Assembly (NCBI GenBank): GCA_036013505.1
Contig: CP107851.1
Coordinates: 1,922,001 to 1,986,000, forward strand
Source of the DNA: Streptomyces sp. NBC_00510
Lineage (GTDB): Bacteria > Actinomycetota > Actinomycetes > Streptomycetales > Streptomycetaceae
Length of the DNA stretch: 64,000 nt
Direction of reading: 5' to 3'
In this document: one piece after another, positions 8,958 through 17,359 of the stretch
How positions within the stretch are numbered: position 1 is the first letter of the stretch
Layout of the letters: each line of letters starts with the position of its first letter
The notes under the pieces: model-generated
What the model was told of the DNA's origin: nothing
What the model saw: the letters and a program-made list of their open reading frames with translations, nothing else
The model's database searches: none
Made by a program: the position numbers and the translations under genes

Positions 8958-10057
8958 CACGCGCCGCCTTCCCGGCCCGCGACGACGGCGAGGATCTCCT
9001 CGTCGCCGACGACGCCGAGCAGCCGTCCGTCCTCGACGACCCTGACCGGCTTCTCGGCGGCGAGCACGGCCCGTGTCGCCTCGCGGACGACCGTGCCGGG
9101 GCCGAGTTCGGGGCCGTCGAGGGCGTCGTCGGGCCTCGGGTCGCGCATGATCCAGCGGAGCGTCAGCACGTCGGCCCGCGGCACGTCCTTGACGAAGTCG
9201 CGCACGTAGTCGTCGGCGGGGGCGCCGACCAGTTCGTCGCCCGTGCCGCACTGCACCGTCCTGCCGTCGCGCATGATCAGGATGCGGTCGCCGAGCTTGA
9301 GGGCCTCGGACAGGTCGTGGGTGATGAACACCATCGTCTTGCCGACCTCGTGGTGGAGGCGGATGACCTCGTTCTGCATGTCGCGGCGGATCAGCGGGTC
9401 GAGCGCGGAGAACGGCTCGTCGAAGAAGAGGATGCCGGGGTCCCCCGCCAGTGCCCGGGCCAGGCCGACGCGCTGCTGCATGCCGCCGGAGAGCTGGTCG
9501 GGGTAGGAGTTCTCGTAGCCCGCCAGGCCCACCAGTTCGACGACCTCCAGGGCCCGCTTCGTGCGCTCGGCCCTGCCCATGCCGCGGATCTCCAGGCCGT
9601 ACGCGACGTTGTCGACGACCCGGCGGTGCGGCAGCAGGCCGAAGTGCTGGAAGACCATGGAGAACCTGTTGCGGCGCAGTTCGCGCAGCCGTTTGGCGTC
9701 GGCGGCGCGGATGTCCTCGCCCTCCAGGACGACCTGGCCCGCGGTGGGTTCGACGAGCCGGGTCAGACAACGCACCAGGGTGGACTTGCCGGAGCCGGAC
9801 AGGCCCATCACGACGAAGACCTCCCCGGGCGCGACGTCGAAGTGGACGTCGCGCACGGCCGCGGTGCAGCCCGTGCGCTCCATCAGCTCACGGCGGCCGA
9901 GCCCGCACAGCTCCTGCGATTCCGGCACCCTGTCGGCCTTCGGCCCGAACACCTTCCACAGCCCGCGCACGGAGATGACCGCGTTCCGGTCCTGGTCCTG
10001 GTCCTCGTCGTGGGACGCGCCGCGCCGCTGCGGCACATCGGTCGGTGCTGGGGTCAC
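8957..10057 (-). CDS. Glycine betaine-type ABC transporter ATPase
   Basis: This ProV/OpuAA-like ATPase (366 residues) powers the betaine importer. It has Walker [10 protein letters not shown], signature [15 protein letters not shown], Walker [13 protein letters not shown] and the switch His in [12 protein letters not shown]-terminal CBS-type regulatory region ([33 protein letters not shown]) is typical of osmoregulated ProV/OpuAA proteins. I chose GTG 10057 because AGGAGAGG lies about 8 nt upstream and no in-frame ATG is available before the nucleotide-binding domain. The gene follows betB by 20 bp and overlaps the permease start by four bases. Operon position suggests uptake for catabolism rather than only for osmoprotection. 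Confidence 0.92.
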   Translation of the reverse strand: MTPAPTDVPQRRGASHDEDQDQDRNAVISVRGLWKVFGPKADRVPESQELCGLGRRELMERTGCTAAVRDVHFDVAPGEVFVVMGLSGSGKSTLVRCLTRLVEPTAGQVVLEGEDIRAADAKRLRELRRNRFSMVFQHFGLLPHRRVVDNVAYGLEIRGMGRAERTKRALEVVELVGLAGYENSYPDQLSGGMQQRVGLARALAGDPGILFFDEPFSALDPLIRRDMQNEVIRLHHEVGKTMVFITHDLSEALKLGDRILIMRDGRTVQCGTGDELVGAPADDYVRDFVKDVPRADVLTLRWIMRDPRPDDALDGPELGPGTVVREATRAVLAAEKPVRVVEDGRLLGVVGDEEILAVVAGREGGA

Positions 10058-10077
10058 GGTCGGCCTCTCCTGGGCGT

Positions 10078-11547
10078 TCAGCCGCGGAACCAGTGCTGCG
10101 GCCTGGGTCGGATGTTCTGCCAGATGTGCTTGGGCTCGCGGTACTCGTCCAGGCCGGTCGGTCCCAGCTCCCGGCCCACGCCCGAGTGCCCGAAGCCGCC
10201 CCATTCCGCCTGCGGTACGTAGGGGTGGTAGTCGTTGATCCACACGGTGCCGTGGCGCAGCCGGCGGGCGACCCGCTGGGCGCGGCCGGCGTCCCCCGTC
10301 CAGACGGCGCCGGCGAGGCCGTACTCGGTGTCGTTGGCGATGCGGACGGCGTCGTCCTCGTCGGTGAAGCGCTCGACGGTCAGCACGGGCCCGAAGGACT
10401 CCTCGTGGACGACGCGCATGCCCTGGTCGCAGTCGTCGAGGACGGTCGGCGGGTAGTAGAAGCCGTCCTGGAGCGCCGGGTCCGCGGGACGGGCGCCGCC
10501 GCAGCGCAGCACGGCGCCCTCGGCGATCCCGGCGGCGACGTACGCCTCGACCTTGTCGCGGTGGGCGGCGGAGATCAGCGGGCCGGTCTCCGCGGCGTGG
10601 TCGAAGGGGCCGCCGAGGCGGATGGCGCGGGCGCGCCGTACGACCTCGTCGACGAAGGCGTCGTGGACCGTGTCCTGCACGATCAGCCGGGCCCCGGCGG
10701 AGCAGACCTGGCCGGAGTGCAGGAAGACGGCCGTGAGCGCGAAGTCCACGGCCGTCTCGAAGTCGGCGTCGGCGAAGACCACGTTGGGGTTCTTGCCGCC
10801 GAGTTCGAGGGCGACCCTCTTCACCGTGGCGGCGGCCGCGGCCATGACCCGCTTGCCGGTCTCCAGACCGCCGGTGAAGGAGACCATGTCGACGCCGGGG
10901 TGCCCGGCGAGCGGGGCGCCTGCCCCGGTCCCGGCGCCGAGGACGAGGTTTCCGGCCCCGGGCGGGAGCCCGGCCTCCTCCAGGGCCCGCATCAGCAGCA
11001 CGGAGGTGGAGGGGGTCAGCTCGCTGGGCTTGAGGACGAACGTGTTGCCCGCGACGAGCGCGGGCGCGACCTTCCAGGAGGCCTGCAGCAGCGGGTAGTT
11101 CCAGGGGGTGATCAGGGCGCAGACGCCGACCGGCTCGTACTCGACACGGCTGACGGCGTCGTCGCGGCCGGTGTCGACGACCCGTCCGGCGGAGGTCCCC
11201 GCGATGCCGCCGTAGTGGCGCAGGCAGGCGACGACGTCGGCGACGTCGTACTCGCTCTCCACGAGCCGCTTGCCGGTGTCGAGGGATTCGGCGCGGGCGA
11301 ATTCCTTGGCGTCCCGCTCGACGATGCCGGCAGTGCGGAGCAGGAGGGCGCCGCGTTCGCGCTCCGGGGTGCGCGGCCAGGGGCCGTGGTCGAAGGCGGC
11401 GCGGGCGGCGGCGACCGCGGCCTCCGCGTCGGCGCCGGTCGCCTCGGAGACCGTCGCGACGAGCACTCCGTCGGCGGGGCAGCGGATCTCCCGGCGGCCT
11501 CCGGCCACCGCCTCGCGCCACTCTCCGTCCAGGTACAGGTCTGCCAC
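10078..11547 (-). CDS. betB: Betaine aldehyde dehydrogenase
   Basis: This NAD(P)-dependent aldehyde dehydrogenase (489 residues) converts betaine aldehyde to glycine betaine, the second step from choline. The family residues are visible: [18 protein letters not shown] with the catalytic Glu, [15 protein letters not shown] with the nucleophilic Cys, and the NAD-binding [13 protein letters not shown] chose GTG 11547 ([10 protein letters not shown]) because a GCGAGGG ribosome-binding site lies upstream. The alternative ATG at 11574 has none and falls inside the predicted operator, so it would be transcribed poorly or not at all. It is the first gene of the operon carrying the betaine ABC importer. 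Substrate specificity is assigned from sequence pattern and from the choline dehydrogenase gene next door. Confidence 0.9.
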   Translation of the reverse strand: MADLYLDGEWREAVAGGRREIRCPADGVLVATVSEATGADAEAAVAAARAAFDHGPWPRTPERERGALLLRTAGIVERDAKEFARAESLDTGKRLVESEYDVADVVACLRHYGGIAGTSAGRVVDTGRDDAVSRVEYEPVGVCALITPWNYPLLQASWKVAPALVAGNTFVLKPSELTPSTSVLLMRALEEAGLPPGAGNLVLGAGTGAGAPLAGHPGVDMVSFTGGLETGKRVMAAAAATVKRVALELGGKNPNVVFADADFETAVDFALTAVFLHSGQVCSAGARLIVQDTVHDAFVDEVVRRARAIRLGGPFDHAAETGPLISAAHRDKVEAYVAAGIAEGAVLRCGGARPADPALQDGFYYPPTVLDDCDQGMRVVHEESFGPVLTVERFTDEDDAVRIANDTEYGLAGAVWTGDAGRAQRVARRLRHGTVWINDYHPYVPQAEWGGFGHSGVGRELGPTGLDEYREPKHIWQNIRPRPQHWFRG

Positions 11548-11565
11548 GCGCGGAGCCCTCGCTTC

Positions 11566-11630
11566 GTTGCACATAGCGCATCGAATTGCTTGTGGTGGAA
11601 CACCCTGTCCGAACGGCCACCGGCCGTCAA
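11566..11630 (-). promoter_or_regulatory. Promoter plus tandem operator of betB-betaine transporter operon
   Basis: On the minus strand TTGACG (11630-11625), 17 bp, CAGGGT (11607-11602) is a possible promoter with a weak -10. Just downstream are the paired dyads ATTGCTTGTGGTGGAAC (11585-11601, 8 of 12 matches) and GTTGCACATAGCGCATC (11566-11582, 10 of 12), again 19 bp apart. The operator ends 19 bp before the GTG of betB. Confidence 0.6.
11613..11627 (-). terminator. Small hairpin between betA and betB
   Basis: ACGGCC and GGCCGT (11613-11618, 11622-11627) form a 6-bp stem with a 3-nt loop, 60 bp past the betA stop. It may weakly end the betA transcript. It overlaps the proposed betB -35, so it could equally be incidental. 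Confidence 0.3.
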
Positions 11631-11687
11631 GGGGTGGCACGGGGTGTACGGCACATCTTGATCCGGTGAACGCGGCACCGGGCACGA

Positions 11688-13352
11688 TCAGTTGGCGGTG
11701 GCGTCGCGGTGCCGGTAGAACTGCGCCTTCGAGGGCGGCAGCGGTTCACGGCCGAGGATCAGATCCGCCGCCTTCTCGGCGATCATCATCACGGGGGCGT
11801 AGATGTTGCCGTTGGTCACGTAGGGCATCACGGACGCGTCCACCACGCGGAGCCCCTCCACGCCGTGCACCCGCATGCTCGCCGGGTCGACGACGGCCAT
11901 CGCGTCGGTGCCCAGCCTGCAGGTGCAGGACGGATGGAGGGCGGTCTCGCCCTCCTTGGCGACCCACGCCAGGATCTCCTCGTCGGTCTCGACCCCGGGG
12001 CCGGGCGAGACCTCGCCGCCGTTGAAGGGGGCGAGCGCGGGCCGGCCGAGGATGTCGCGGGCGACGCGCACCGCCTCGACCCACTCGCGGCGGTCCTGTT
12101 CGGTGGACAGGTAGTTGAAGCGCAGCGCGGGCTTCTCGCGCGGGTCCCTGCTCCTGATCTTCACCGAGCCGCGGGCGTCGGAGTACATCGGCCCCACGTG
12201 CACCTGGTAGCCGTGGCCGCCGGCCGGGGCCGAGCCGTCGTAGCGCACCGCGATGGGCAGGAAGTGGAACATCAGGTTGGGGTAGTCCACGTCCTCGTTG
12301 CTGCGCGCGAAGCCGCCGGCCTCGAAGTGGTTGGTGGCGGCGGGACCCTTGCGGAAGAGCCACTGCAGACCGATGAAGGGGTAGCGCCACTTGGCCAGGT
12401 ACGGCTGCATGGAGACCGGCTGCGTGCAGGCGTACTGGACGTAGACCTCCAGGTGGTCCTGGAGGTTCTCGCCGACGCCGGGCAGGTCGTGCACGACGTC
12501 GATGCCGAGCGCGGCCAGTTCCCCGGCGTTGCCGACGCCCGACAGCTGCAGCAGCTGGGGCGAGTTGACGGCGCCGCCGCAGAGGACGACCTCGCGGGCG
12601 CGCACCTGCTCGCGGCTGCCCTTGCGGCGTTCGTACTCCACGCCCACGGCGCGCTTGCCCTCGAACAGCACCCGGGTGACCAGGGTCCGGGTCCGCACCG
12701 TCAGGTTGGGGCGCCTGCGCACCGGGTCGAGGTAGGCCCGGGCGGCGGAGAGCCGGCGGCCGCGGTGGACGTTGCGGTCGAAGGGCGCGAAGCCCTCCTG
12801 GCGGTAGCCGTTGACGTCGTCGGTGAGCGGATGTCCCGCCTCCTGGACCGCCTCGAGGAAGGCGGGGAACAGCGGGCTGGAGGCGGGCCCGCGCTCCAGG
12901 ACGAGCGGACCGTCGTGACCGCGGAACTCGTCGTCGGGGCCGGCGGCGAGGCAGTTCTCCATGCGCTGGAAGTACGGCAGGCAGTGGGCGTAGTCCCAGT
13001 GCTCCATGCCGGGGCCCTCGGCCCAGCGTTCGTAGTCCATGGGGTTGCCGCGCTGGAAGATCATGCCGTTGATGCTGCTGGAGCCGCCGAGCACCTTGCC
13101 CCGGGCGTGGTAGATCCGCCGTCCGCCCATGTGGGGCTCGGGCTCGGACTCGTAGCCCCAGTCGTAGAAGCGGCTGCCGATGGGGAAGGTGAGCGCCGCC
13201 GGCATGTGGATGAAGACGTCCCACGGGTAGTCGGGGCGGCCGGCCTCCAGCACCAGGACACGGTTGCCCGGATCGGCGGAGAGCCGGTTCGCGAGGGCGC
13301 AACCGGCGGAGCCCCCACCGACGATGACGAAGTCGTACTGCACGGGAGCCAT
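11688..13352 (-). CDS. betA: Choline dehydrogenase (GMC oxidoreductase)
   Basis: This flavoprotein oxidises choline to betaine aldehyde. The 554-residue protein begins with the GMC FAD motif [20 protein letters not shown] and has [26 protein letters not shown], a close match to BetA. It also has the second GMC signature [15 protein letters not shown] and a C-terminal region with HPSCTCRLG and a late Asn/His ([21 protein letters not shown]). Length matches BetA. The ATG at 13352 follows a purine-rich leader containing CGAGG. It is transcribed divergently from the IclR gene and has its own leader, which carries five 9-bp tandem repeats. Confidence 0.9.
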   Translation of the reverse strand: MAPVQYDFVIVGGGSAGCALANRLSADPGNRVLVLEAGRPDYPWDVFIHMPAALTFPIGSRFYDWGYESEPEPHMGGRRIYHARGKVLGGSSSINGMIFQRGNPMDYERWAEGPGMEHWDYAHCLPYFQRMENCLAAGPDDEFRGHDGPLVLERGPASSPLFPAFLEAVQEAGHPLTDDVNGYRQEGFAPFDRNVHRGRRLSAARAYLDPVRRRPNLTVRTRTLVTRVLFEGKRAVGVEYERRKGSREQVRAREVVLCGGAVNSPQLLQLSGVGNAGELAALGIDVVHDLPGVGENLQDHLEVYVQYACTQPVSMQPYLAKWRYPFIGLQWLFRKGPAATNHFEAGGFARSNEDVDYPNLMFHFLPIAVRYDGSAPAGGHGYQVHVGPMYSDARGSVKIRSRDPREKPALRFNYLSTEQDRREWVEAVRVARDILGRPALAPFNGGEVSPGPGVETDEEILAWVAKEGETALHPSCTCRLGTDAMAVVDPASMRVHGVEGLRVVDASVMPYVTNGNIYAPVMMIAEKAADLILGREPLPPSKAQFYRHRDATAN

Positions 13353-13358
13353 GTCAGC

Positions 13359-13403
13359 CTCGTCTCACTCGTCTCACTCGTCTCGCTTGTCTCGCTCGTC
13401 TCG
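13359..13403. repeat. Five tandem 9-bp repeats in the betA leader
   Basis: The plus strand has CTCGTCTCA twice, then CTCGTCTCG, CTTGTCTCG and CTCGTCTCG, head to tail, ending 7 bp before the betA start codon. In the betA mRNA these read as GAGACGAG-type purine blocks resembling repeated ribosome-binding sequences. Copy number could change by slipped-strand replication. Confidence 0.9.
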
Positions 13404-13445
13404 ATCGCGCGGTCGACAGGTCGACTGGCGCAGCATGCTAGTACG

Positions 13446-13481
13446 GTGCCGCTATGCGCACCAGGTTGCGATCCGCGCAAC
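13446..13481. promoter_or_regulatory. Tandem operator between betA and the IclR gene
   Basis: GTTGCGATCCGCGCAAC (13465-13481) is a perfect GTTGCG-N5-CGCAAC dyad, and GTGCCGCTATGCGCACC (13446-13462) matches at 9 of 12 positions, 19 bp away. It lies in the divergent gap, 94 bp from betA and 86 bp from the IclR start. A minus-strand TAGCAT (13440-13435) could be the betA -10, which would place the operator over the -35. A plus-strand CATGCT (13434-13439) could instead serve the regulator gene. Confidence 0.65.
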
Positions 13482-13555
13482 TTGACATCGGAGTTTCGGT
13501 CGTGTTTCCCGTCCGGACTCCGCCGGGGAACCCCGACGCCGTTGTTTACCGCGCG

Positions 13556-13570
13556 TATAGTTTCGCTGTG
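13556..13570 (+). promoter_or_regulatory. Possible leaderless promoter of the IclR gene
   Basis: TATAGT (13556-13561) is 6 bp before the GTG start at 13568. No ribosome-binding sequence precedes the GTG. Transcription starting at the GTG itself would give a leaderless mRNA, common in actinomycetes. No convincing -35 hexamer is present. Confidence 0.4.
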
Positions 13571-14365
13571 AGCAACTTCAGTGCAGATACCGAAACAACC
13601 GCTTCTCAGCCGGGCGGCGTCCAGTCCGTGGACCGGGCCATCAGCGTGCTGGAGATCCTGGCGCAGCGCGGCGAGGCCGGCGTGAGCGAGGTCGCCGCCG
13701 AGATCGAGGTCCACAAGTCGACGGCGTTCCGGCTGCTCGGCGCACTGGAGGCACGCGGGCTGGTGGAGCAGGCGGGCGAGCGCGGCAAGTACCGGCTCGG
13801 CTTCGGCATCGTGCGCCTGGCCGGCGCGGTGACCGGCCGCATCGACATCACCCAGCAGGGCCGGCCGGTCTGCGAACGGCTCGCCGAGGAGATCGGCGAG
13901 ACCGTCAACATCGCCGTGATGGAGAAGCACTTCGCGATCAACCTGTACCAGGTGCGCGGACCGGCGGCGGTGACCGCGCACAACTGGGTAGGCCAGCTCA
14001 CGCCGTTGCACGCGACCTCCAGCGGCAAGATCCTGCTCGCCCACCTCTCCGCCGCGCAGCGCGCGGAACTCCTCACGGACGCGGGCCTGGAGAAACTGAC
14101 CCCGCACACCCTCACCTCGCGGACGAAGCTGGAGAAGAACCTCGCCGAGGCCAGGGAGCGCGGGTACGCCTGGACGCTGGAGGAACTGGAGATCGGCCTG
14201 CACGCGATGGCCGCCCCCGTCCGCTCGCGCGACGGCGAGGTCATCGCCGCCGTCAGCGCCTCCGGCCCCTCGTACCGCTTCACGCAGGAGCGCATGCGCG
14301 AACTCGCGCCGCTGCTGGTCGCCGGGGCCGCCGAGATCAGCCACCGCATGGGCTACCTGGGCTGA
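13568..14365 (+). CDS. IclR-family transcriptional regulator of betaine catabolism
   Basis: This 265-residue regulator has an N-terminal winged helix (about 15-75: VQSVDRAISVLEILAQRGEAGVSEVAAEIEVHKSTAFRLLGALEARGLVEQ) and the IclR effector domain (about 85-260, with TPLHATSSGKILLA). IclR proteins usually bind short dyads as dimers of dimers and respond to small organic acids. It is the only regulator inside the betaine locus and lies beside the perfect copy of the paired dyad found at six promoters, so it is the best candidate for binding them. The GTG at 13568 may be leaderless. Its 3' end overlaps the convergent oxygenase gene by 13 bp. The effector is unknown; betaine or dimethylglycine are reasonable guesses. 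Confidence 0.88.
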   Translation: MSNFSADTETTASQPGGVQSVDRAISVLEILAQRGEAGVSEVAAEIEVHKSTAFRLLGALEARGLVEQAGERGKYRLGFGIVRLAGAVTGRIDITQQGRPVCERLAEEIGETVNIAVMEKHFAINLYQVRGPAAVTAHNWVGQLTPLHATSSGKILLAHLSAAQRAELLTDAGLEKLTPHTLTSRTKLEKNLAEARERGYAWTLEELEIGLHAMAAPVRSRDGEVIAAVSASGPSYRFTQERMRELAPLLVAGAAEISHRMGYLG

Positions 14366-15486
14366 GCCGTGCCGAGGCGCTCGTGCACCCAGTCGTGGAA
14401 GCCGGCGATGTGGTGCTCGCTGGGGACCAGCACCCCGCCCTTGGCGTAGAGCCGGGAGCCCATCGCGGGCTGGCAGCGCTCGCAGGCCTCGAAGTCCTGG
14501 CGGTTGACCCGGTCGAAGAGCTCCACCGAGCGGCCGACGTCCCTGCCCGCGGTGACGACCTCCTCCAGGTAGAGCCAGTCGCACTCGACGACCGTGCGGT
14601 CGGCCGCGACCGGGTACATGCGGTGGAAGATCACGTGGTCCGGCACCAGGTTGACGAAGACCTGCGGCTTGATGGTGATCGCGTAGTAGCGCCGGTCCTG
14701 GGCCGCGGAGACCCCCGGTATGCGGTCCAGTCCCGGCGAGCCGTCCACCGTGAAGCCCTCGATGTCCGCGCCGAACTCGGCGCCGTGGCCGACGTAGTAC
14801 TGCGCGGCGTAGCCACCGGCGAACTCCGGCAGCACCTCGGTCAGTTCGGGGTGGATCGTGGCGCAGTGGTAGCACTCCATGAAGTTCTCGACGATGAGCT
14901 TCCAGTTGGCCCTGACGTCGTAGACGATCCGCCGGCCGACCCTCAGGTGCTCAATGCCGTAGCGCTCCAGGGACTCCACGTCCCCGAGCCGGGTGACCAC
15001 CTCGCCGACCACCTGCTCCTCGAAGGAGGGCGGGTCCTCGGCCAGGCAGACCCAGACGTAGCCCAGCCATTCGCGCACGTGGACGGGGACGAGCCCGTAC
15101 TCGGTGCGGCCCACGTCGGGCATCTTGGTGAGGTTGGGGGCCGCCACGAGCCTGCCGTCCAGGTCGTACGTCCAGGCGTGGTACGGGCATTGGAACGCCC
15201 GCCTGACCTCGCCGCCCTCCTCGGTGAGCAGCCGGGCGCCGCGGTGCCGGCACACGTTGTAGAAGGCGCGCACCGCGTGGTCCCGGGACCGGGTGACCAG
15301 GATGCTCTCGCGGCCGACGTCCACGGTCCTGAAGGCGCCCGGCCTGCCGAGCTCGGAGGAGCGCGCCACGCAGAACCACATCGTCTCGAAGATGCGCTCC
15401 TGCTCCTGGGCGAAGATCCCGGGGTCCGTGTAGTAGGAGCCGGGGAGGGTGGCGATCAGGCTGTCCGGCAGGCCGGTCGGGGTCAC
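14353..15486 (-). CDS. Rieske non-heme iron oxygenase, probable glycine betaine monooxygenase
   Basis: The oxygenase component (377 residues) would hydroxylate a methyl group of glycine betaine, giving dimethylglycine and formaldehyde. The N-terminal Rieske domain binds 2Fe-2S through Cys79/His81 (CRHRG) and Cys100/His103 (CPYHAW). The catalytic domain has ENFMECYHCATIHPEL, with the two iron-binding His. The overall pattern resembles GbcA/stachydrine-demethylase-type enzymes more than aromatic dioxygenases. I chose GTG 15486 because AAGGAG lies 6 nt upstream; the frame is open further upstream, but that part runs through the operator. Ferredoxin and reductase genes lie upstream on the same strand. 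Substrate is inferred from the complete downstream pathway around it. Confidence 0.85.
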   Translation of the reverse strand: MTPTGLPDSLIATLPGSYYTDPGIFAQEQERIFETMWFCVARSSELGRPGAFRTVDVGRESILVTRSRDHAVRAFYNVCRHRGARLLTEEGGEVRRAFQCPYHAWTYDLDGRLVAAPNLTKMPDVGRTEYGLVPVHVREWLGYVWVCLAEDPPSFEEQVVGEVVTRLGDVESLERYGIEHLRVGRRIVYDVRANWKLIVENFMECYHCATIHPELTEVLPEFAGGYAAQYYVGHGAEFGADIEGFTVDGSPGLDRIPGVSAAQDRRYYAITIKPQVFVNLVPDHVIFHRMYPVAADRTVVECDWLYLEEVVTAGRDVGRSVELFDRVNRQDFEACERCQPAMGSRLYAKGGVLVPSEHHIAGFHDWVHERLGTAQPR

Positions 15487-15505
15487 GGGGCACTCCTTGC
15501 GGGAC

Positions 15506-15574
15506 GTTGTGTAATGAGCAACGGAGTGTGCACTGCGCAACTGCAGCATGTGGTGCCGCTTCCGGCGCTGTCAA
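15506..15574 (-). promoter_or_regulatory. Promoter plus tandem operator of the Rieske oxygenase gene
   Basis: On the minus strand TTGACA (15574-15569), 18 bp, CATGCT (15550-15545) is a good promoter. Its -35 overlaps the last codons of the reductase gene. Downstream are AGTGTGCACTGCGCAAC (15525-15541, 9 of 12) and GTTGTGTAATGAGCAAC (15506-15522, 10 of 12), 19 bp apart and ending 20 bp before the GTG. The oxygenase can thus be made independently of the ferredoxin-reductase pair but under the same control. Confidence 0.7.
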
Positions 15575-16740
15575 GACGCGGCGGCGGCCAGCTGCTTGCG
15601 CCAACGGGTGAACGACCGGGGCCGGTTCATCCCCAGTACGGCGACCGGAACCCCGCCCCTGCGGTAGACCGCGAGGACGTCGCGTTCCTCCGGAACGCCC
15701 TCCTCGACCGTGACGGTGTCGGCCCCCGCGGCGCGGCCCGCGAACTGGATGCGCACGCCGTACTGGTCGGACCAGAAGTACGGCGGGCGGGGGGCCCGTT
15801 GCCCGCCCGCGCCGCCGGACAGCAGCGCGGCGACGGCGGTGGCCGGACGCTCCAGGGCGCCCGTCCAGTGCTCCACGCGATGGTGCGCACCGGCGGCCGG
15901 GTCGTACCAGGCGGCGCAGTCGCCGACGGCGACGACGCCCGGCAGGCCCGTCCGGCCGTCCGCGCCGCACAGGACACCGTCGCCGAGCTCGATCCCGGAC
16001 CCGGCGAGCCAGTCCGTGCACGGGCGCGCCCCGATGCCGACGACCACGGTGTCCGCGGGCAGCCTGCGGCCGTCGGCCAGGACCACGGCCACCACCCGCC
16101 CGCCGCCGTCCGCCTCGGTCCCCCGCACCCCCGTGCCGCACAACAGCCGTACGCCGTGGTCGGCGTGGAGGCCCGACACGACGCCGCCCATCGTCTCGCC
16201 GAGCGGACCCGACAGCGGGGTGGGCGCCGCCTCGACGACGGTGACGTCCAGGCCGAGGGCGTATGCGGTCGAGGCGACCTCGGCCCCGATGAAACCGCCG
16301 CCGATGACGACGAGCCGCCCGCCGCGCGCCAGATCGGCCCGCAGCGCGCGGGCGTCGTCCAGGGTGCGCAGGGTGTGCACACCGGAGGGGCCCGCCGCGC
16401 CGGGCAGCGTACGGGCAGCGGCCCCGGTGGCGATGACGACTCCGTCGGCGGTGACGGCGCGGCCGTCCGCGAGCCCGACGCCCCGCGTGCCCGGGTCGAG
16501 CGTCACGGCCCGGGCGCCCAGCAGCCATTCGGCCCCGAGGTCCTCGCCGTCCGCCTCCAGGACCAGGGCCGCCTCGTCGGCGCGTCCGGCGAGGAACTCC
16601 TTGGACAGCGGCGGCCGGTCGTACGGCCGGTGCGGTTCGTCGCCCACGACCACCAGCCGGCCGTCGTACCCCTGGGCGCGCAGTGCCCGCGCCGCCGACA
16701 GCCCCGCCAGCGAGGCGCCGACCACGAGGACCGCTCTCAT
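15571..16740 (-). CDS. FAD-dependent ferredoxin reductase of the Rieske oxygenase system
   Basis: This pyridine-nucleotide-disulphide-type flavoprotein (389 residues) passes electrons from NAD(P)H to the Rieske ferredoxin encoded just upstream. The FAD-binding motif is at the N-terminus (VLVVGASLAGLSAARALR), the NAD(P)-binding motif is near residue 140 (LVVIGGGFIGAEVAS), and the second FAD motif is GVVAVGDCAAW. A reductase C-terminal domain follows (EHWTGALERPATAVAALL, PYFWSDQYGVRIQFAG). This matches the reductases of three-component Rieske systems. The ATG at 16740 overlaps the ferredoxin stop by four bases, so the two are coupled. Confidence 0.9.
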   Translation of the reverse strand: MRAVLVVGASLAGLSAARALRAQGYDGRLVVVGDEPHRPYDRPPLSKEFLAGRADEAALVLEADGEDLGAEWLLGARAVTLDPGTRGVGLADGRAVTADGVVIATGAAARTLPGAAGPSGVHTLRTLDDARALRADLARGGRLVVIGGGFIGAEVASTAYALGLDVTVVEAAPTPLSGPLGETMGGVVSGLHADHGVRLLCGTGVRGTEADGGGRVVAVVLADGRRLPADTVVVGIGARPCTDWLAGSGIELGDGVLCGADGRTGLPGVVAVGDCAAWYDPAAGAHHRVEHWTGALERPATAVAALLSGGAGGQRAPRPPYFWSDQYGVRIQFAGRAAGADTVTVEEGVPEERDVLAVYRRGGVPVAVLGMNRPRSFTRWRKQLAAAAS

Positions 16741-17099
16741 CCGGCTCCCCCGGCGAGCCGGCCGGCCGCGCACGAGGGCGGGCCGGGGGCGGCCGCCGAC
16801 AGCCGTACGTGGACCATGCCGTCCTCGACCACGACCTCGTGCGTCCGCACGGGCCGCCGGGCCGGGGGCGCGTCCACCGCACCCGTGCGCAGGTCGAACT
16901 TCGAGGCGTGCAGCGGGCACTCGACCTCGCACCCCTCCAGCCAGCCGTCCGCGAGCGACGCGTCCTGGTGGGTGCAGGTGTCGTCGACGGCGTAGAGCTC
17001 GCCCTCCTCGGTGTGGAACACCGCGACGGGCGGGTCGGTCTCGAGCCGGAAAGCCTCGCCACGCGGGAGATCCGCGAGCCGGCACACGGGAATCATCAT
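16737..17099 (-). CDS. Rieske-type ferredoxin
   Basis: This 120-residue electron carrier binds a 2Fe-2S Rieske cluster through Cys42/His44 (CTHQ) and Cys61/His64 (CPLHAS). It would link the downstream reductase to the terminal oxygenase. Two consecutive ATG codons start the gene (17099 and 17096), with GAGG 5-8 nt upstream. Many GbcAB-type betaine monooxygenases use a two-component system with a ferredoxin-reductase fusion, so a separate Rieske ferredoxin and FAD reductase is a different electron chain for the same proposed reaction. It is the first gene of its operon, behind a promoter and paired operator. Confidence 0.92.
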   Translation of the reverse strand: MMIPVCRLADLPRGEAFRLETDPPVAVFHTEEGELYAVDDTCTHQDASLADGWLEGCEVECPLHASKFDLRTGAVDAPPARRPVRTHEVVVEDGMVHVRLSAAAPGPPSCAAGRLAGGAG

Positions 17100-17107
17100 G
17101 ACACCTC

Positions 17108-17175
17108 GGTGCGTATGGCGGAACTGATTGCGGTTGACGCAACATCAGTGTGGGGGTGCCCCCCACCCCTGTCAA
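17108..17175 (-). promoter_or_regulatory. Promoter plus tandem operator of the ferredoxin-reductase operon
   Basis: On the minus strand TTGACA (17175-17170), 17 bp, CACACT (17152-17147) is followed by ATTGCGGTTGACGCAAC (17127-17143, 11 of 12 matches) and GGTGCGTATGGCGGAAC (17108-17124, 10 of 12), 19 bp apart. The operator ends 9 bp before the ATG. A 7-bp GC hairpin (17150-17166) sits in the promoter spacer. Confidence 0.7.
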
Positions 17176-17273
17176 GGCATCGCCCGGACACCCGGACGTC
17201 GCATCTGACGGGGGCTCATCCGCAGCTCCGCGGGGGAGGCCGGCAGCGGATCGTCGCGATTCGGTCACGGGGG

Positions 17274-17301
17274 TTGTCCGGGTTCGACTGAATGACATAA
17301 T
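17274..17301 (+). promoter_or_regulatory. Probable promoter of the response regulator gene
   Basis: TTGTCC (17274-17279) and CATAAT (17296-17301) are separated by 16 bp and lie about 60 bp before the response regulator gene. This resembles a housekeeping sigma (HrdB-type) promoter. The rest of the 17,176-17,347 gap shows nothing else recognisable. Confidence 0.5.
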
Positions 17302-17359
17302 CCGTTCCTCTTCTGTGTGACAACGGCCGGAATACGGCCCGGAGGAAGTGACCCGCGGC

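Noticed and set aside
11548..11685. Longer start of betB (ATG 11574 or ATG 11685)
   Set aside because: Homology-like sequence begins at [10 protein letters not shown], a ribosome-binding site precedes GTG 11547, and the upstream part holds the operator and promoter.
12461..12990. Possible new defence or toxin system in small frames of the betaine locus
   Set aside because: All small frames there are shadows of betA. Nothing with a start signal or recognisable domain remains.
15487..15549. Longer start of the Rieske oxygenase (ATG 15549)
   Set aside because: GTG 15486 has AAGGAG 6 nt upstream, and the extra 21 codons would cover the promoter -10 and operator.
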